Assembly: GCF_001422365.1 (NCBI RefSeq)
Contig: NZ_LMMT01000039.1
Coordinates: 62,001-126,000 of the forward strand
DNA: 64,000 bases
Direction: 5' to 3'
Source: Pseudorhodoferax sp. Leaf265
GTDB taxonomy: Bacteria; Pseudomonadota; Gammaproteobacteria; Burkholderiales; Burkholderiaceae_C
Below are positions 53,264 to 63,136 of the stretch, piece by piece (positions within the stretch are counted from its first letter, which is position 1; each line of letters begins with the position of its first letter). The translations under genes and the position numbers were made by a program. Below the pieces are notes generated by a model. It had not been told where the DNA came from and did no database searches. It was given only the letters and a program-made list of their open reading frames with translations.

Positions 53264-54826
53264 ATGGGCTGGGCCGACCGACCGCGCTGCGACCAACTGC
53301 CCGCCTGGGGCCAGCTGCGGGCACTGAGCCAGGCGCTCAAGACCGGCTACGACGTGCGGGCCGCGCTGGTCAGCGATCCTGGCCGTGTGCAGCGCTTCAG
53401 CCAGCAAGCGCCCGAGGTGTTCGCCGACCTGTCCAAGAACTGGATCGATGCGGGCATCGAGAACGCGCTGTTCGACCTGGCCGAGCAGGCCGGCGTGGCG
53501 GCGCACCGCGACGCGATGTTCGCAGGCGAGGCCATCAACAACACCGAACAGCGCGCCGTGCTGCACACGCTGCTGCGCGCGCCGGCTGGCACGCCGCAGG
53601 CCGCGCCTGCCTGGGACGCGGCCTTGTCCGAGGTGCACCAGACGCTGGACGCCATGCTGGCCTATGCCGAGCAGGTGCGCGCGGACAGCCGCATCACCGA
53701 CATCGTCAACATCGGCATCGGCGGCTCCGACCTCGGCCCGCAGATGGTGGTGCGTGCGCTGGACGCCTACGCCGCGCCTGGGCGGCGCCTGCATTTCGTC
53801 AGCAACGTGGACGGCCACGAGCTCGATGCCGTGCTGCGCCGCCTCCGTCCCGAAAGCAGCCTGTTCCTGGTCGCGTCCAAGACCTTCACCACGGCCGAGA
53901 CCATGGCCAACGCACGCTCTGCGCTGGCCTGGTTCCAGCGCGAGGGCGGCACCGACGTGGCGCGCCACTTCGCTGCGCTGTCGAGCAACGTGGAGGCTGC
54001 ACGCGCCTTCGGCATCGCCAACATCTTCGGTTTCTGGGACTGGGTGGGCGGTCGCTATTCGCTGTGGTCGGCCATCGGCCTGCCGATCGCGATCGCCATC
54101 GGTGCCGAGCGCTTCCGCGAACTGCTGGCCGGCGCCCACGCCATGGACCGGCATTTTCGCGAGGCGCCGCTCCAAACCAACCTGCCGGTGCGCCTGGGCC
54201 TGCTGGACGTCTGGTACCGCAACTTCCTGGATTTCACGAGCCGCAGCATCGCGCCCTACCACAGCGCGCTCGCGCGCTTGCCGGCCTACCTGCAGCAGCT
54301 GGAGATGGAGAGCAATGGCAAGCGTGTGGACCGCCACGGCGGCGCGCTGCCCTACGGCACCTCGCCGGTGCTCTGGGGCGAACCCGGCACCAATGGCCAG
54401 CACGCCTATTTCCAGATGCTGCACCAGGGCACGGACGTGGTGCCGGTCGAATTCGTCGCCGTGTGCGAGGCGACCCACAGCCTGCCGGGCCACCAGAGCG
54501 CGCTGCTGGCCAATGCGCTGGCCCAGGCCCAGGCCCTGATGCAGGGCAAGCCCGATGCCGGCGGCCACCGCGACTTTCCGGGCAACCGGCCCAGCAGCTT
54601 CCTGCTGCTGCAACAACTCACGCCGCGCAGCCTGGGCGCGCTGATCGCGCTGCAGGAGCACCGCGTGTTCACGAGCGGCTCGGTCTGGGGCATCAACAGC
54701 TTCGACCAATGGGGCGTGGAGCTGGGCAAGGTGCTGGCCAAGGACATCGAGCCGCGCCTGGCCAGTGGCGATGCCAGCGGGCTGGACGCTTCCACCGCCG
54801 GCCTGCTGCAGCGCCTGCGCGCTTGA
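53264..54826 (+). CDS. pgi: Glucose-6-phosphate isomerase
   Basis: 520-residue enzyme interconverting glucose-6-P and fructose-6-P. Motifs: NIGIGGSDLGPQMV, FLVASKTFTTAETM, GRYSLWSAIGLPIAI, NGKRVDRHG and GINSFDQWGVELGKVLA with the catalytic Lys. Start 1 base after the tal stop. A slightly short N-terminus relative to the ~545-residue E. coli enzyme is usual in betaproteobacteria. Confidence 0.96.
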   Translation: MGWADRPRCDQLPAWGQLRALSQALKTGYDVRAALVSDPGRVQRFSQQAPEVFADLSKNWIDAGIENALFDLAEQAGVAAHRDAMFAGEAINNTEQRAVLHTLLRAPAGTPQAAPAWDAALSEVHQTLDAMLAYAEQVRADSRITDIVNIGIGGSDLGPQMVVRALDAYAAPGRRLHFVSNVDGHELDAVLRRLRPESSLFLVASKTFTTAETMANARSALAWFQREGGTDVARHFAALSSNVEAARAFGIANIFGFWDWVGGRYSLWSAIGLPIAIAIGAERFRELLAGAHAMDRHFREAPLQTNLPVRLGLLDVWYRNFLDFTSRSIAPYHSALARLPAYLQQLEMESNGKRVDRHGGALPYGTSPVLWGEPGTNGQHAYFQMLHQGTDVVPVEFVAVCEATHSLPGHQSALLANALAQAQALMQGKPDAGGHRDFPGNRPSSFLLLQQLTPRSLGALIALQEHRVFTSGSVWGINSFDQWGVELGKVLAKDIEPRLASGDASGLDASTAGLLQRLRA

Positions 54827-54834
54827 GAACCGCC

Positions 54835-55542
54835 ATGCCGGCACTGCGCTTGTCCATCGAAGGCTCGGCCGATCCCGGGGCCGTGTTCGGCCCGCAGGGC
54901 GGCACGCTGGGCCGGGCCTCCCAGAACACCCTGGTGCTCAGCGATGCCGAGCGTTCGGTGTCGCGCCTGCATGCGCGCGTGGAATGGCGGCCCACCGGCT
55001 TCGTGCTGGTCAACATGGGCCTGAACACCATCATCCACAACGGCGGCCTGCTGGCCACGGCCGAGGAGGCCGCGCTGACCGCGGGCGACGTGCTGCGCAT
55101 CGGCCGCTTCTCCTTGCTGGTGTCCGACGCGGGCGAGCACGAGCTGGCCCCGGGCGACGATGAGGCCTTGTTCGACGACATGACCGGCGAGCCGCTTTCG
55201 CGGCGTGTGCCGCCCTGGCCCGATCTCGCGCTGTTTGACGACTCTTCGGCCGGTTTCGTCGCATCGGGCATGAGCGCGCCGCCGCAGGCCGGCCCGGCCC
55301 AGGGCACGGTGGGCGAACTGCTGCAGGGCATGGGTTGCGCCGCCGCCCCGCTGCCGGCCACGGTCACGGCGCAGCAGGCCGGCCAGTTCATGCGCAGTGC
55401 CATCGAAGACACGCTGCGCACCTGGATCCCGCACTGCTCGCCGGCCGTGCAGCAGGCCTGGTTCACGAGCTTCGAGGAAGCCCTGGCCCGCGTGAGCCAG
55501 GCCCAGGCGCGCATCGGGCAGCGCGACAGTCCTGCCGGCTGA
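54835..55542 (+). CDS. FHA domain-containing protein
   Basis: 235-residue protein. Residues ~1-90 are a forkhead-associated phosphothreonine-binding domain (GGTLGRASQNTLVLSD...SVSRLHARVEWRP...NMGLNTIIHNG) with the GR, SxxH and N residues typical of FHA. The middle is acidic and Pro-rich. The C-terminal part (AGQFMRSAIEDTLRTWIP...FTSFEEALARVSQ) is helical and reminiscent of FHA proteins near type VI secretion genes, but no such genes are nearby. Follows pgi by 8 bases and ends at a terminator. Confidence 0.83.
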   Translation: MPALRLSIEGSADPGAVFGPQGGTLGRASQNTLVLSDAERSVSRLHARVEWRPTGFVLVNMGLNTIIHNGGLLATAEEAALTAGDVLRIGRFSLLVSDAGEHELAPGDDEALFDDMTGEPLSRRVPPWPDLALFDDSSAGFVASGMSAPPQAGPAQGTVGELLQGMGCAAAPLPATVTAQQAGQFMRSAIEDTLRTWIPHCSPAVQQAWFTSFEEALARVSQAQARIGQRDSPAG

Positions 55543-55558
55543 GCGGCGCCCAGAACGC

Positions 55559-55593
55559 AAAAAGCCCCGCAGCTTGCGCCGCGGGGCTTTTTT
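55559..55593. terminator. Bidirectional intrinsic terminator between FHA gene and groEL
   Basis: GCCCCGC (55564-55570) and GCGGGGC (55581-55587) form a 7-bp stem flanked by AAAAA on the left and TTTTTT on the right, so it can terminate both the tal-pgi-FHA unit (plus) and groESL (minus). Confidence 0.88.
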
Positions 55594-55631
55594 CTTGGGC
55601 GGTGCAGCCTGGCGGCTGCACCGGGCAGGCA

Positions 55632-57302
<1,671 letters not shown>

Positions 57303-57331
57303 TCAGTAAGAGGGTGCGAGGCGAGAAGAAC

Positions 57332-57628
57332 TTACTTCTCGACGACTGCGAACAGGTCGTCTTCCTTCATCACCAGCAGTTCGTCGCCATCGACCTTGAC
57401 GGTCTGGCCCGAGTACTTGCCGAACAGCACGCGGTCGCCCACGCGGATCGACAGCTCGATGCGCTTGCCGTTGTCGTCCAGCTTGCCCGGGCCCACGGCC
57501 AGGACTTCGCCCTGGTCGGGCTTCTCGGCGGCGCTGTCGGGGATCACGATGCCCGAGGCGGTCTTGGTTTCGCTGTCAATGCGCTTGACGATCACGCGAT
57601 CGGCCAAAGGACGAAGTTTCAATTGCAT
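57332..57628 (-). CDS. groES: Co-chaperonin GroES
   Basis: 98-residue co-chaperonin from ATG 57628 ([16 protein letters not shown]); the frame continues upstream but the family starts here. Mobile loop [11 protein letters not shown] and the roof region around [11 protein letters not shown] are present. Preceded by a CIRCE element in the 5' region. Confidence 0.98.
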   Translation of the reverse strand: MQLKLRPLADRVIVKRIDSETKTASGIVIPDSAAEKPDQGEVLAVGPGKLDDNGKRIELSIRVGDRVLFGKYSGQTVKVDGDELLVMKEDDLFAVVEK

Positions 57629-57698
57629 CTCCTGAAGAGCGTTGGAAGGGGTGCAGCCGGCGGCTGCTGGTCTGAAAAACGTGGGGTTGAATGCAGTG

Positions 57699-57725
57699 TT
57701 AGCACTCATCCCCAGCGAGTGCTAA
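57699..57725. promoter_or_regulatory. CIRCE element (HrcA operator) upstream of groESL
   Basis: TTAGCACTC (57699-57707), 9-base spacer, GAGTGCTAA (57717-57725): an exact match to the consensus CIRCE inverted repeat bound by HrcA. Located about 70-100 bases upstream of groES, so heat-shock derepression of groESL by HrcA is expected. Confidence 0.97.
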
Positions 57726-57764
57726 TCATAAGGCTGAAATGTGGCGGTTCAAGTGGTGGGCGAA

Positions 57765-57965
57765 AAAACTGCTGCACCTGCTGCACCTGCTGCAGCACGG
57801 CATCGCCCGCCACGTGGCCGTGCGCAAGCGACTTGAACAGGTGCATGTCGATCATGGGCTGCGACAGCCGCGCCATTGCGTCGCCAGGTTCTCGTCGAAG
57901 CGGCGCCGGTCGGCCAGGCCGGTCAGGCTGTCGGCCACGGCCAGCGATACCAGGTCTGCAGGCGG
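57765..57965 (-). pseudogene. Relic of a GGDEF-domain (diguanylate cyclase) gene
   Basis: One frame reads LVSLAVADSLTGLADRRRFDENLATQWRG and then stops. In a shifted frame immediately after, the sequence continues LSQPMIDMHLFKSLAHGHVAGDAVLQQV. Together these match the start of a GGDEF domain (DxLTGLxNRRxFDExL...LMIDxDxFKxxNDxxGHxAGDxxLxxV) with a frameshift and small deletion. Nothing matching the GGDEF signature itself follows; the groESL promoter region begins there. No N-terminal sensor part is seen. Confidence 0.75.
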
Positions 57966-58275
57966 CAGCGCAGGCCTCGCCAGGCCAGTGCATCGCCGGG
58001 CCGACAGCACGGCGGCGGCCAGCCGGCGCCAACCACCCGCGCCCTCTGGGGGCTTGGCCGAAACTGTCACACGACGCCCTTATGCTGGCCCCAGGCGTGA
58101 CTGCTTCTGGTCCCACGGGTTGCGTGGCTGTCGGAGAACAGATCTCTCCCGCTCGCCCGGAGCGAAACCCGGGCGCCATATCTTCCTGGCCTGCTGCGCA
58201 GGACAGGCTGCCGTGCGGCACCGGCGGCGCGCACGCCGGTTCAGACTCCACTCCACCCTCCGCCGGGAGATCGCC
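57966..58275 (+). other. Long non-coding gap before the 84-aa gene
   Basis: About 310 bases between the GGDEF relic and the small gene at 58276. It includes CCCTCTGGGGGC (near 58047), resembling half of the REP-like elements, and GC-rich local inverted repeats (CGGAGCGAAACCCGGGCG). It may be the untranslated leader of the small gene. I see no ORF with family resemblance. Confidence 0.4.
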
Positions 58276-58530
58276 ATGAACGTTCGAGACAAGCTGCACG
58301 AACTGGGCATCTACGTTCCCGAGGGCGCGCACCGCTACCGTCTGGGCAAGGGCTGCCTCGAATGGCTGCGGGTCGACCATGTCGAAGGCGCCGCGGCCCT
58401 GTTCCGCATGCCCGTCACGCGCGACCAGTACGAGTCGATGCTGGGGGCCGGGCTGCTCTGCACCGTGGATCGCGTGGTGGAGTCGCCGTATGTCGCGCCG
58501 CATGCCGTGGCGCACGAGGCGGTGCAGTAG
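58276..58530 (+). CDS. Hypothetical protein, 84 residues
   Basis: Small soluble protein (starts MNVRDKLHELGIYVPEGAHR) with a helix then a mixed domain (KGCLEWLRVDHVEGAAALFRMPVTRDQYESMLGAGLLCTVDRVVES). ATG 58276 has GGGAGA upstream, and normal codon bias supports it being real. I do not recognise a family. The open frame extends far upstream in the same frame, but that part overlaps the GGDEF relic and non-coding sequence. Confidence 0.6.
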   Translation: MNVRDKLHELGIYVPEGAHRYRLGKGCLEWLRVDHVEGAAALFRMPVTRDQYESMLGAGLLCTVDRVVESPYVAPHAVAHEAVQ

Positions 58531-58549
58531 GTCCGCCCGGGGCCAGACC

Positions 58550-60490
58550 TCAGTGCACTTCTTCCGCCCGCTCGCTGCGGTGCGGGTCCAGCCAGTAGTC
58601 GAACACCCGCCGCGCGATCGGTGCCGCTGCCGCCGCGCCCCAGCCCGCGTTCTCGACGATGACGGCCAAGGCGATCTGCGGCGCCTGCACCGGCGCGAAG
58701 GCCGCGAACAACGAATGGTCGCGCTGGTGCTCTTCCATCGCGCGGGCGTTGTATTTGGCCCCCTGGCGCAGCGTGACGGCCTGGGCCGTGCCGGTCTTGC
58801 CAGCCGCGCTGTAGGCCGCGCCTGCGAACACCTGCTTGCCGGTGCCCTCCTTGATCACGGCGACGAGGCCGTCGCGCACCACGTCGACGTTGCGCGGGGC
58901 GAAGTGCAGGTCTTTGCTGGGCGGCTGTGGCTGCGGCGTGACCTGGCCGCTGGCCAGGTCCTGCAGCGCGCGCACCAGGTGCGGCTGGTGCTTGATGCCG
59001 CCCGCGGCCAGCGTGGCTTCGGCCACCGCCAACTGCAGCATGGTGAAGTTGTTGTAGCCCTGGCCGATGCCCAGCGAGACGGTCTCGCCCGGGAACCAGC
59101 GGCCCTGGTCGGCGCGCTTGTAGGCCTGGCGTTTCCAGTCGGTACTGGGCAGCACGCCGCGCACCTCGCCCGGCAGGTCGATGCCGGTGATCTGGCCGAA
59201 GCCCAGCGGCGCCATGAAGTCGTGGATGGCGTCCACGCCCATGTCCACGGCCAGCGAGAAGAAGTAGGTGTTGGACGAATGCTGGATCGCACGCCGCATG
59301 TCCACGGCGCCCAGGTTGCCCTCGGGGCTGCCGAAGCGGCGCCCGCCGTAGTTGAAGTAGCCCGGGTCGTTGACGATGTCGCGCGCGCCGCGCACGCCCT
59401 GCTGCAGCGCCGCCAGCGCCATGAAGGGCTTGTAGGTCGAGCCGGGTGGGTAGGTGCCGCGCAGCGCGCGGTTGAGCAGCGGCTTGTCGATGGACTCGCT
59501 GAGCTCCTGCCAGCTATCCTGGTCGATGCCCTCGACGAAGGCGTTCGGGTCGAAGGTCGGCTTGGACACCATGGCCAGCACCTCGCCGTTGCGCGGGTCG
59601 ATGGCCACGAGCGCGCCACGGCGTTCGCCGAACAGGTCTTCGACGAGCTTTTGCAGCTGGATGTCCAGCGTCAACATCACCGTGTTGCCCGCGCTCGCGC
59701 GGTGGCTGCTGAGCTCGCGCACGGCACGGCCGCTGGCGGCGGTCTCCAGCACGTCCACGCCGGTCTGGCCGTGCAGTTGCTTTTCATAGCTCTGCTCGAT
59801 GCCGAGCTTGCCGATGTGGTCGGTGCCGCGGTAGTTGGCCTGCTCATCCTCGTCCCAGTCCTCCATCGCGGCCTTCTCGCGCTGGTTGATGCGGCCGATG
59901 TAGCCCAGCACGTGGCTGCCGGTCTCGCCGAGCGGGTACTGCCGGAACAGCCGCGCATTGATCTCCACGCCCGGGAAACGGTAGTGCTGGGCGGCGAAGC
60001 GCGCCACCTCTTCGTCCGTCAGGCGGCTGCGGATGGGCAGCGACTCGAAGCTGCGCGCGTCCTCGCGCAGGCGCTTGAAGCGGCGGCGGTCGCGCGGCGC
60101 GATGTCCACCACCTCGGCCAGGCGATCGATGGTCTCTTCGACGTTGCCGGCCTTGGACGGTGTGATCTCCAGCGTGTAGGCCGAGTAGTTGGAGGCTAGC
60201 ACCACACCGTTGCGGTCCAGGATCTGGCCGCGCTGGGGCACGACGGGCACGATGGCCGTGCGGTTGCCCTCGGCCTGTGCGGCCAGATCCTCGTGCCGCG
60301 CGACCTGCAGGTGCACGAGGCGCGCGGCCAGCATGCCGAAGGCGCACAGCACGATGGCGCCGGCCACCAGCACGCGCGTTCTGAAGCGCGCCAGGTTGTG
60401 GGCCACATCGGGAATTTCCGGGGTCGGCGCGTGGGTGGCCATCGGCCGCCATCGGCGGGTCGCGGGCAGGGGGCCCAGGGGGAACTTCAT
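58550..60490 (-). CDS. mrdA: Penicillin-binding protein 2 (elongasome transpeptidase)
   Basis: 646-residue class B PBP for lateral wall synthesis. N-terminal anchor LVAGAIVLCAFGMLAARLVHLQV, PBP dimer domain (GQILDRNGVVLASN), transpeptidase with SxxK S351-TYK354, SxN S405-S-N407 and KTG K565-T-G567. ATG 60490 adds 16 residues; MATHAPTPEIPD at 60442 is the other candidate start. No rodA is visible next to it. Divergent from mrcA across 252 bases. Confidence 0.95.
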   Translation of the reverse strand: MKFPLGPLPATRRWRPMATHAPTPEIPDVAHNLARFRTRVLVAGAIVLCAFGMLAARLVHLQVARHEDLAAQAEGNRTAIVPVVPQRGQILDRNGVVLASNYSAYTLEITPSKAGNVEETIDRLAEVVDIAPRDRRRFKRLREDARSFESLPIRSRLTDEEVARFAAQHYRFPGVEINARLFRQYPLGETGSHVLGYIGRINQREKAAMEDWDEDEQANYRGTDHIGKLGIEQSYEKQLHGQTGVDVLETAASGRAVRELSSHRASAGNTVMLTLDIQLQKLVEDLFGERRGALVAIDPRNGEVLAMVSKPTFDPNAFVEGIDQDSWQELSESIDKPLLNRALRGTYPPGSTYKPFMALAALQQGVRGARDIVNDPGYFNYGGRRFGSPEGNLGAVDMRRAIQHSSNTYFFSLAVDMGVDAIHDFMAPLGFGQITGIDLPGEVRGVLPSTDWKRQAYKRADQGRWFPGETVSLGIGQGYNNFTMLQLAVAEATLAAGGIKHQPHLVRALQDLASGQVTPQPQPPSKDLHFAPRNVDVVRDGLVAVIKEGTGKQVFAGAAYSAAGKTGTAQAVTLRQGAKYNARAMEEHQRDHSLFAAFAPVQAPQIALAVIVENAGWGAAAAAPIARRVFDYWLDPHRSERAEEVH

Positions 60491-60742
60491 GGGGGGGATC
60501 GGCGCGGTTCGGAGAGGGTGGCGCAGCGCAGCGGGGCGCGGGCCGGAGCGGATTATGCAAAGCCGCCAAAACCTGGGTAGCGCTCTCGGATTCCGGCCCG
60601 GCGTGGGCGCCGCGTGGCTACCGCACCGTCAATAGAGGAAAATCAAGGGCTTACGTGAGAGCGCTGACGCCCTGCTGAACCATTTCGCAGGTGGGCGACT
60701 CTGCCAGGTGGGCATCGCCCCACGCCTTTTCCGCGCCACCGC

Positions 60743-63136
60743 ATGGTTTCCTCTCCCCGCCAGCCTGCCCGTCCGAACGATTCTTCTGCGTCGCCGCGCG
60801 CCGGCGCACGCCGCCGCACCCTGCTCTGGGCCGGGGGCATCGTCCTGGCCACGGCCTCGGTGGCCGCCCTGGGGCTGGGCGTGGCCGCCTACCAAGCCTA
60901 TGCGCAACTGCCCGATGTCTCCGTGCTGGCCGACTACCAGCCCAAGCTGCCGCTGCGCGTGTACACGCGCGATGGCGTGCTGCTGGGCGAGTTCGGCGAG
61001 GAGCGCCGCAACCTGACACCGATCGCCGAGATCCCGCAGGTCATGAAGGATGCGGTGCTGGCCATCGAGGACCAGCGCTTCTACACGCACGACGGTGTGG
61101 ACTACACGGGCATGCTGCGCGCGGCCGTGGCCAACCTGGGCCGCTCGCGCAGCCAGGGTGCCTCCACCATCACCATGCAGGTGGCGCGCAACATGTTCCT
61201 GTCGTCGGAGAAGACCTATGCGCGCAAGCTGCGCGAGGTGCTGCTGACCTTCAAGCTGGAGCGCGCGCTCTCCAAGGACCAGATCCTGGAGATCTACATG
61301 AACCAGATCTTCCTGGGGCACCGGGCCTACGGCTTCGCGGCCGCCTCGGAGGTCTACTTCGGCCGCCAGCTCAAGGACATCACGGTGGCGCAGGCCGCCA
61401 TGCTGGCCGGCCTGCCCAAGGCGCCCTCGGCCAACAACCCGATCAGCAACCCGCGACGCGCGCGCGTGCGCCAGCTCTACATCATCGACCGCATGCAGGA
61501 GAACGGCTTCATCACGGCCGAGCAGGCGCAGGCGGCCAAGGCCGAGGCCTTGCCCGTGCGCAGCGCCGGCGACACCGTGGCCGTGCATGGCGAGTACGTG
61601 GCCGAGAGCGTGCGCCAGCAGATGCTGGCCCAGTACGGCGACGCCACCTACACGCGCGGCATCAACGTCTACACCACGCTCGACGCGAAGGACCAGGCCG
61701 CGGCCTACAGTGCGCTTCGGCGCGGCATCATGGCCTACGAGCGGCGCCAGGTCTACCGCGGGCCCGAGGCCCAGATCGCGCTGCCGACCGCGGGCGAGGC
61801 GCAGGACGACGCCATCGAGGAAGCCCTGGACGCGCATCCCGACAACGGCGAGCTGGTCGCGGCCGTGGTGCTGGAGGCCGACGCCCGGCGCGTGAAGGCC
61901 GTGCGCAGCGATGGCGAGCGCCTGGAGATCACGGGCGAGGGCCTGCAGCCCGTGCAGTCGGGCCTGGCGGCCAAGGCACCGGCTGCCGTGAAGATCCAGC
62001 CCGGTTCAGTCATCCGCGTGATGCGCACGGACAAGGGCAGCTGGGAGATCACGCAACTGCCCGAGGTCGAGGGCGCCTTCGTCGCGATGGACCCGCGCGA
62101 TGGTGCCGTGCGCGCGCTGGTCGGCGGCTTCGACTTCGGCAAGAACCAGTTCAACCATGTCACGCAGGCCTGGCGCCAGCCGGGCTCCACCTTCAAGCCC
62201 TTCGTCTACTCGGCGGCGCTCGAGAAAGGCCTGATGCCGGCCACCATCGTGGACGACGGCCCGCTGTACTTCGACGCCAGCGTGACCGGCAGCAAGCCCT
62301 GGGAGCCCAAGAACGACAACGGCGCCTTCGACGGCCCGATCCGCCTGGACACAGCGCTGGCCAAGTCCAAGAACGTGGTCGCCATCCGCGTGCTGCAGAC
62401 GGTGGGCGTGCCGGCCGCGCAGCAGTGGGTCACGCGCTTCGGCTTCGACACCGAACGCCAGCCGCCCTCGCTGACCATGGCGCTGGGGGCCGGCTCGGTC
62501 ACGCCGCTGCAGATGGCATCGGCCTACTCGGTGTTCGCCAACGGCGGCTACCGCGTCGCGCCGCGGTTCATCGACAAGGTGACCGACCAGCGCGGCCAGG
62601 TGCTGCAGCAGGAGACTGCGCCGGTGCTCGACGAGGCCGCCCGCGCCGTGCCCGCGCGCAATGCTTTTCTGATGACGCAGCTGCTGGGCGAGGTGGCCAC
62701 GCGCGGCACGGCCGCGCGCACGCGCGCCACGCTGCAGCGGCCCGACCTGTACGGCAAGACCGGCACCACCAACGACGCGGTCGATGCCTGGTTCGCCGGC
62801 TACCAGCCCACGCTGACGGCGATCGCCTGGATCGGCTTCGACCAGCCGCAGAACCTGGGCGCGCACGCCAGCGGCGGTGCGCTGGCCATGCCGGTCTGGA
62901 TCGACTTCATGCGCCAGGCGCTCAAGGGGGTGCCCGTGGCGCCGCCGGCCGTGCCCGAGGGCGTGGTGCGCAACGAGGGCGACTGGTCCTACACCGAGTT
63001 CGCCAGCACGGCCGGGCCGGGGATGGCGGGCACCGAAGCGGTGCCCACGGCCCAGCCGATGGCGGGCCCGATGGGCGAAGCGACGCAGGAGCGCACCGAG
63101 GAACGCCGCAGCATCCTCGACCTGTTCAAGCGTTGA
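60743..63136 (+). CDS. mrcA: Penicillin-binding protein 1A (bifunctional glycosyltransferase/transpeptidase)
   Basis: 797-residue class A PBP. Transmembrane anchor LLWAGGIVLATASVAALGLGV, glycosyltransferase domain with EDQRFYTH (Glu109) and GASTITMQVARN, transpeptidase with STFK (S482-K485), SKN (S542-N544) and KTGTTN (K672-G674). The C-terminal tail is Met/Thr/Pro-rich. Builds and crosslinks peptidoglycan in the periplasm. Its 3' end overlaps the convergent diguanylate cyclase gene by 11 bases. Confidence 0.97.
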   Translation: MVSSPRQPARPNDSSASPRAGARRRTLLWAGGIVLATASVAALGLGVAAYQAYAQLPDVSVLADYQPKLPLRVYTRDGVLLGEFGEERRNLTPIAEIPQVMKDAVLAIEDQRFYTHDGVDYTGMLRAAVANLGRSRSQGASTITMQVARNMFLSSEKTYARKLREVLLTFKLERALSKDQILEIYMNQIFLGHRAYGFAAASEVYFGRQLKDITVAQAAMLAGLPKAPSANNPISNPRRARVRQLYIIDRMQENGFITAEQAQAAKAEALPVRSAGDTVAVHGEYVAESVRQQMLAQYGDATYTRGINVYTTLDAKDQAAAYSALRRGIMAYERRQVYRGPEAQIALPTAGEAQDDAIEEALDAHPDNGELVAAVVLEADARRVKAVRSDGERLEITGEGLQPVQSGLAAKAPAAVKIQPGSVIRVMRTDKGSWEITQLPEVEGAFVAMDPRDGAVRALVGGFDFGKNQFNHVTQAWRQPGSTFKPFVYSAALEKGLMPATIVDDGPLYFDASVTGSKPWEPKNDNGAFDGPIRLDTALAKSKNVVAIRVLQTVGVPAAQQWVTRFGFDTERQPPSLTMALGAGSVTPLQMASAYSVFANGGYRVAPRFIDKVTDQRGQVLQQETAPVLDEAARAVPARNAFLMTQLLGEVATRGTAARTRATLQRPDLYGKTGTTNDAVDAWFAGYQPTLTAIAWIGFDQPQNLGAHASGGALAMPVWIDFMRQALKGVPVAPPAVPEGVVRNEGDWSYTEFASTAGPGMAGTEAVPTAQPMAGPMGEATQERTEERRSILDLFKR

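Noticed and set aside
60579..60665. AGCGCTCTC / GAGAGCGCT inverted repeat, 69 bases apart, in the mrdA-mrcA gap
   Set aside because: A 9-bp repeat this far apart in a 250-base GC-rich region is close to chance level; no other element supports it.
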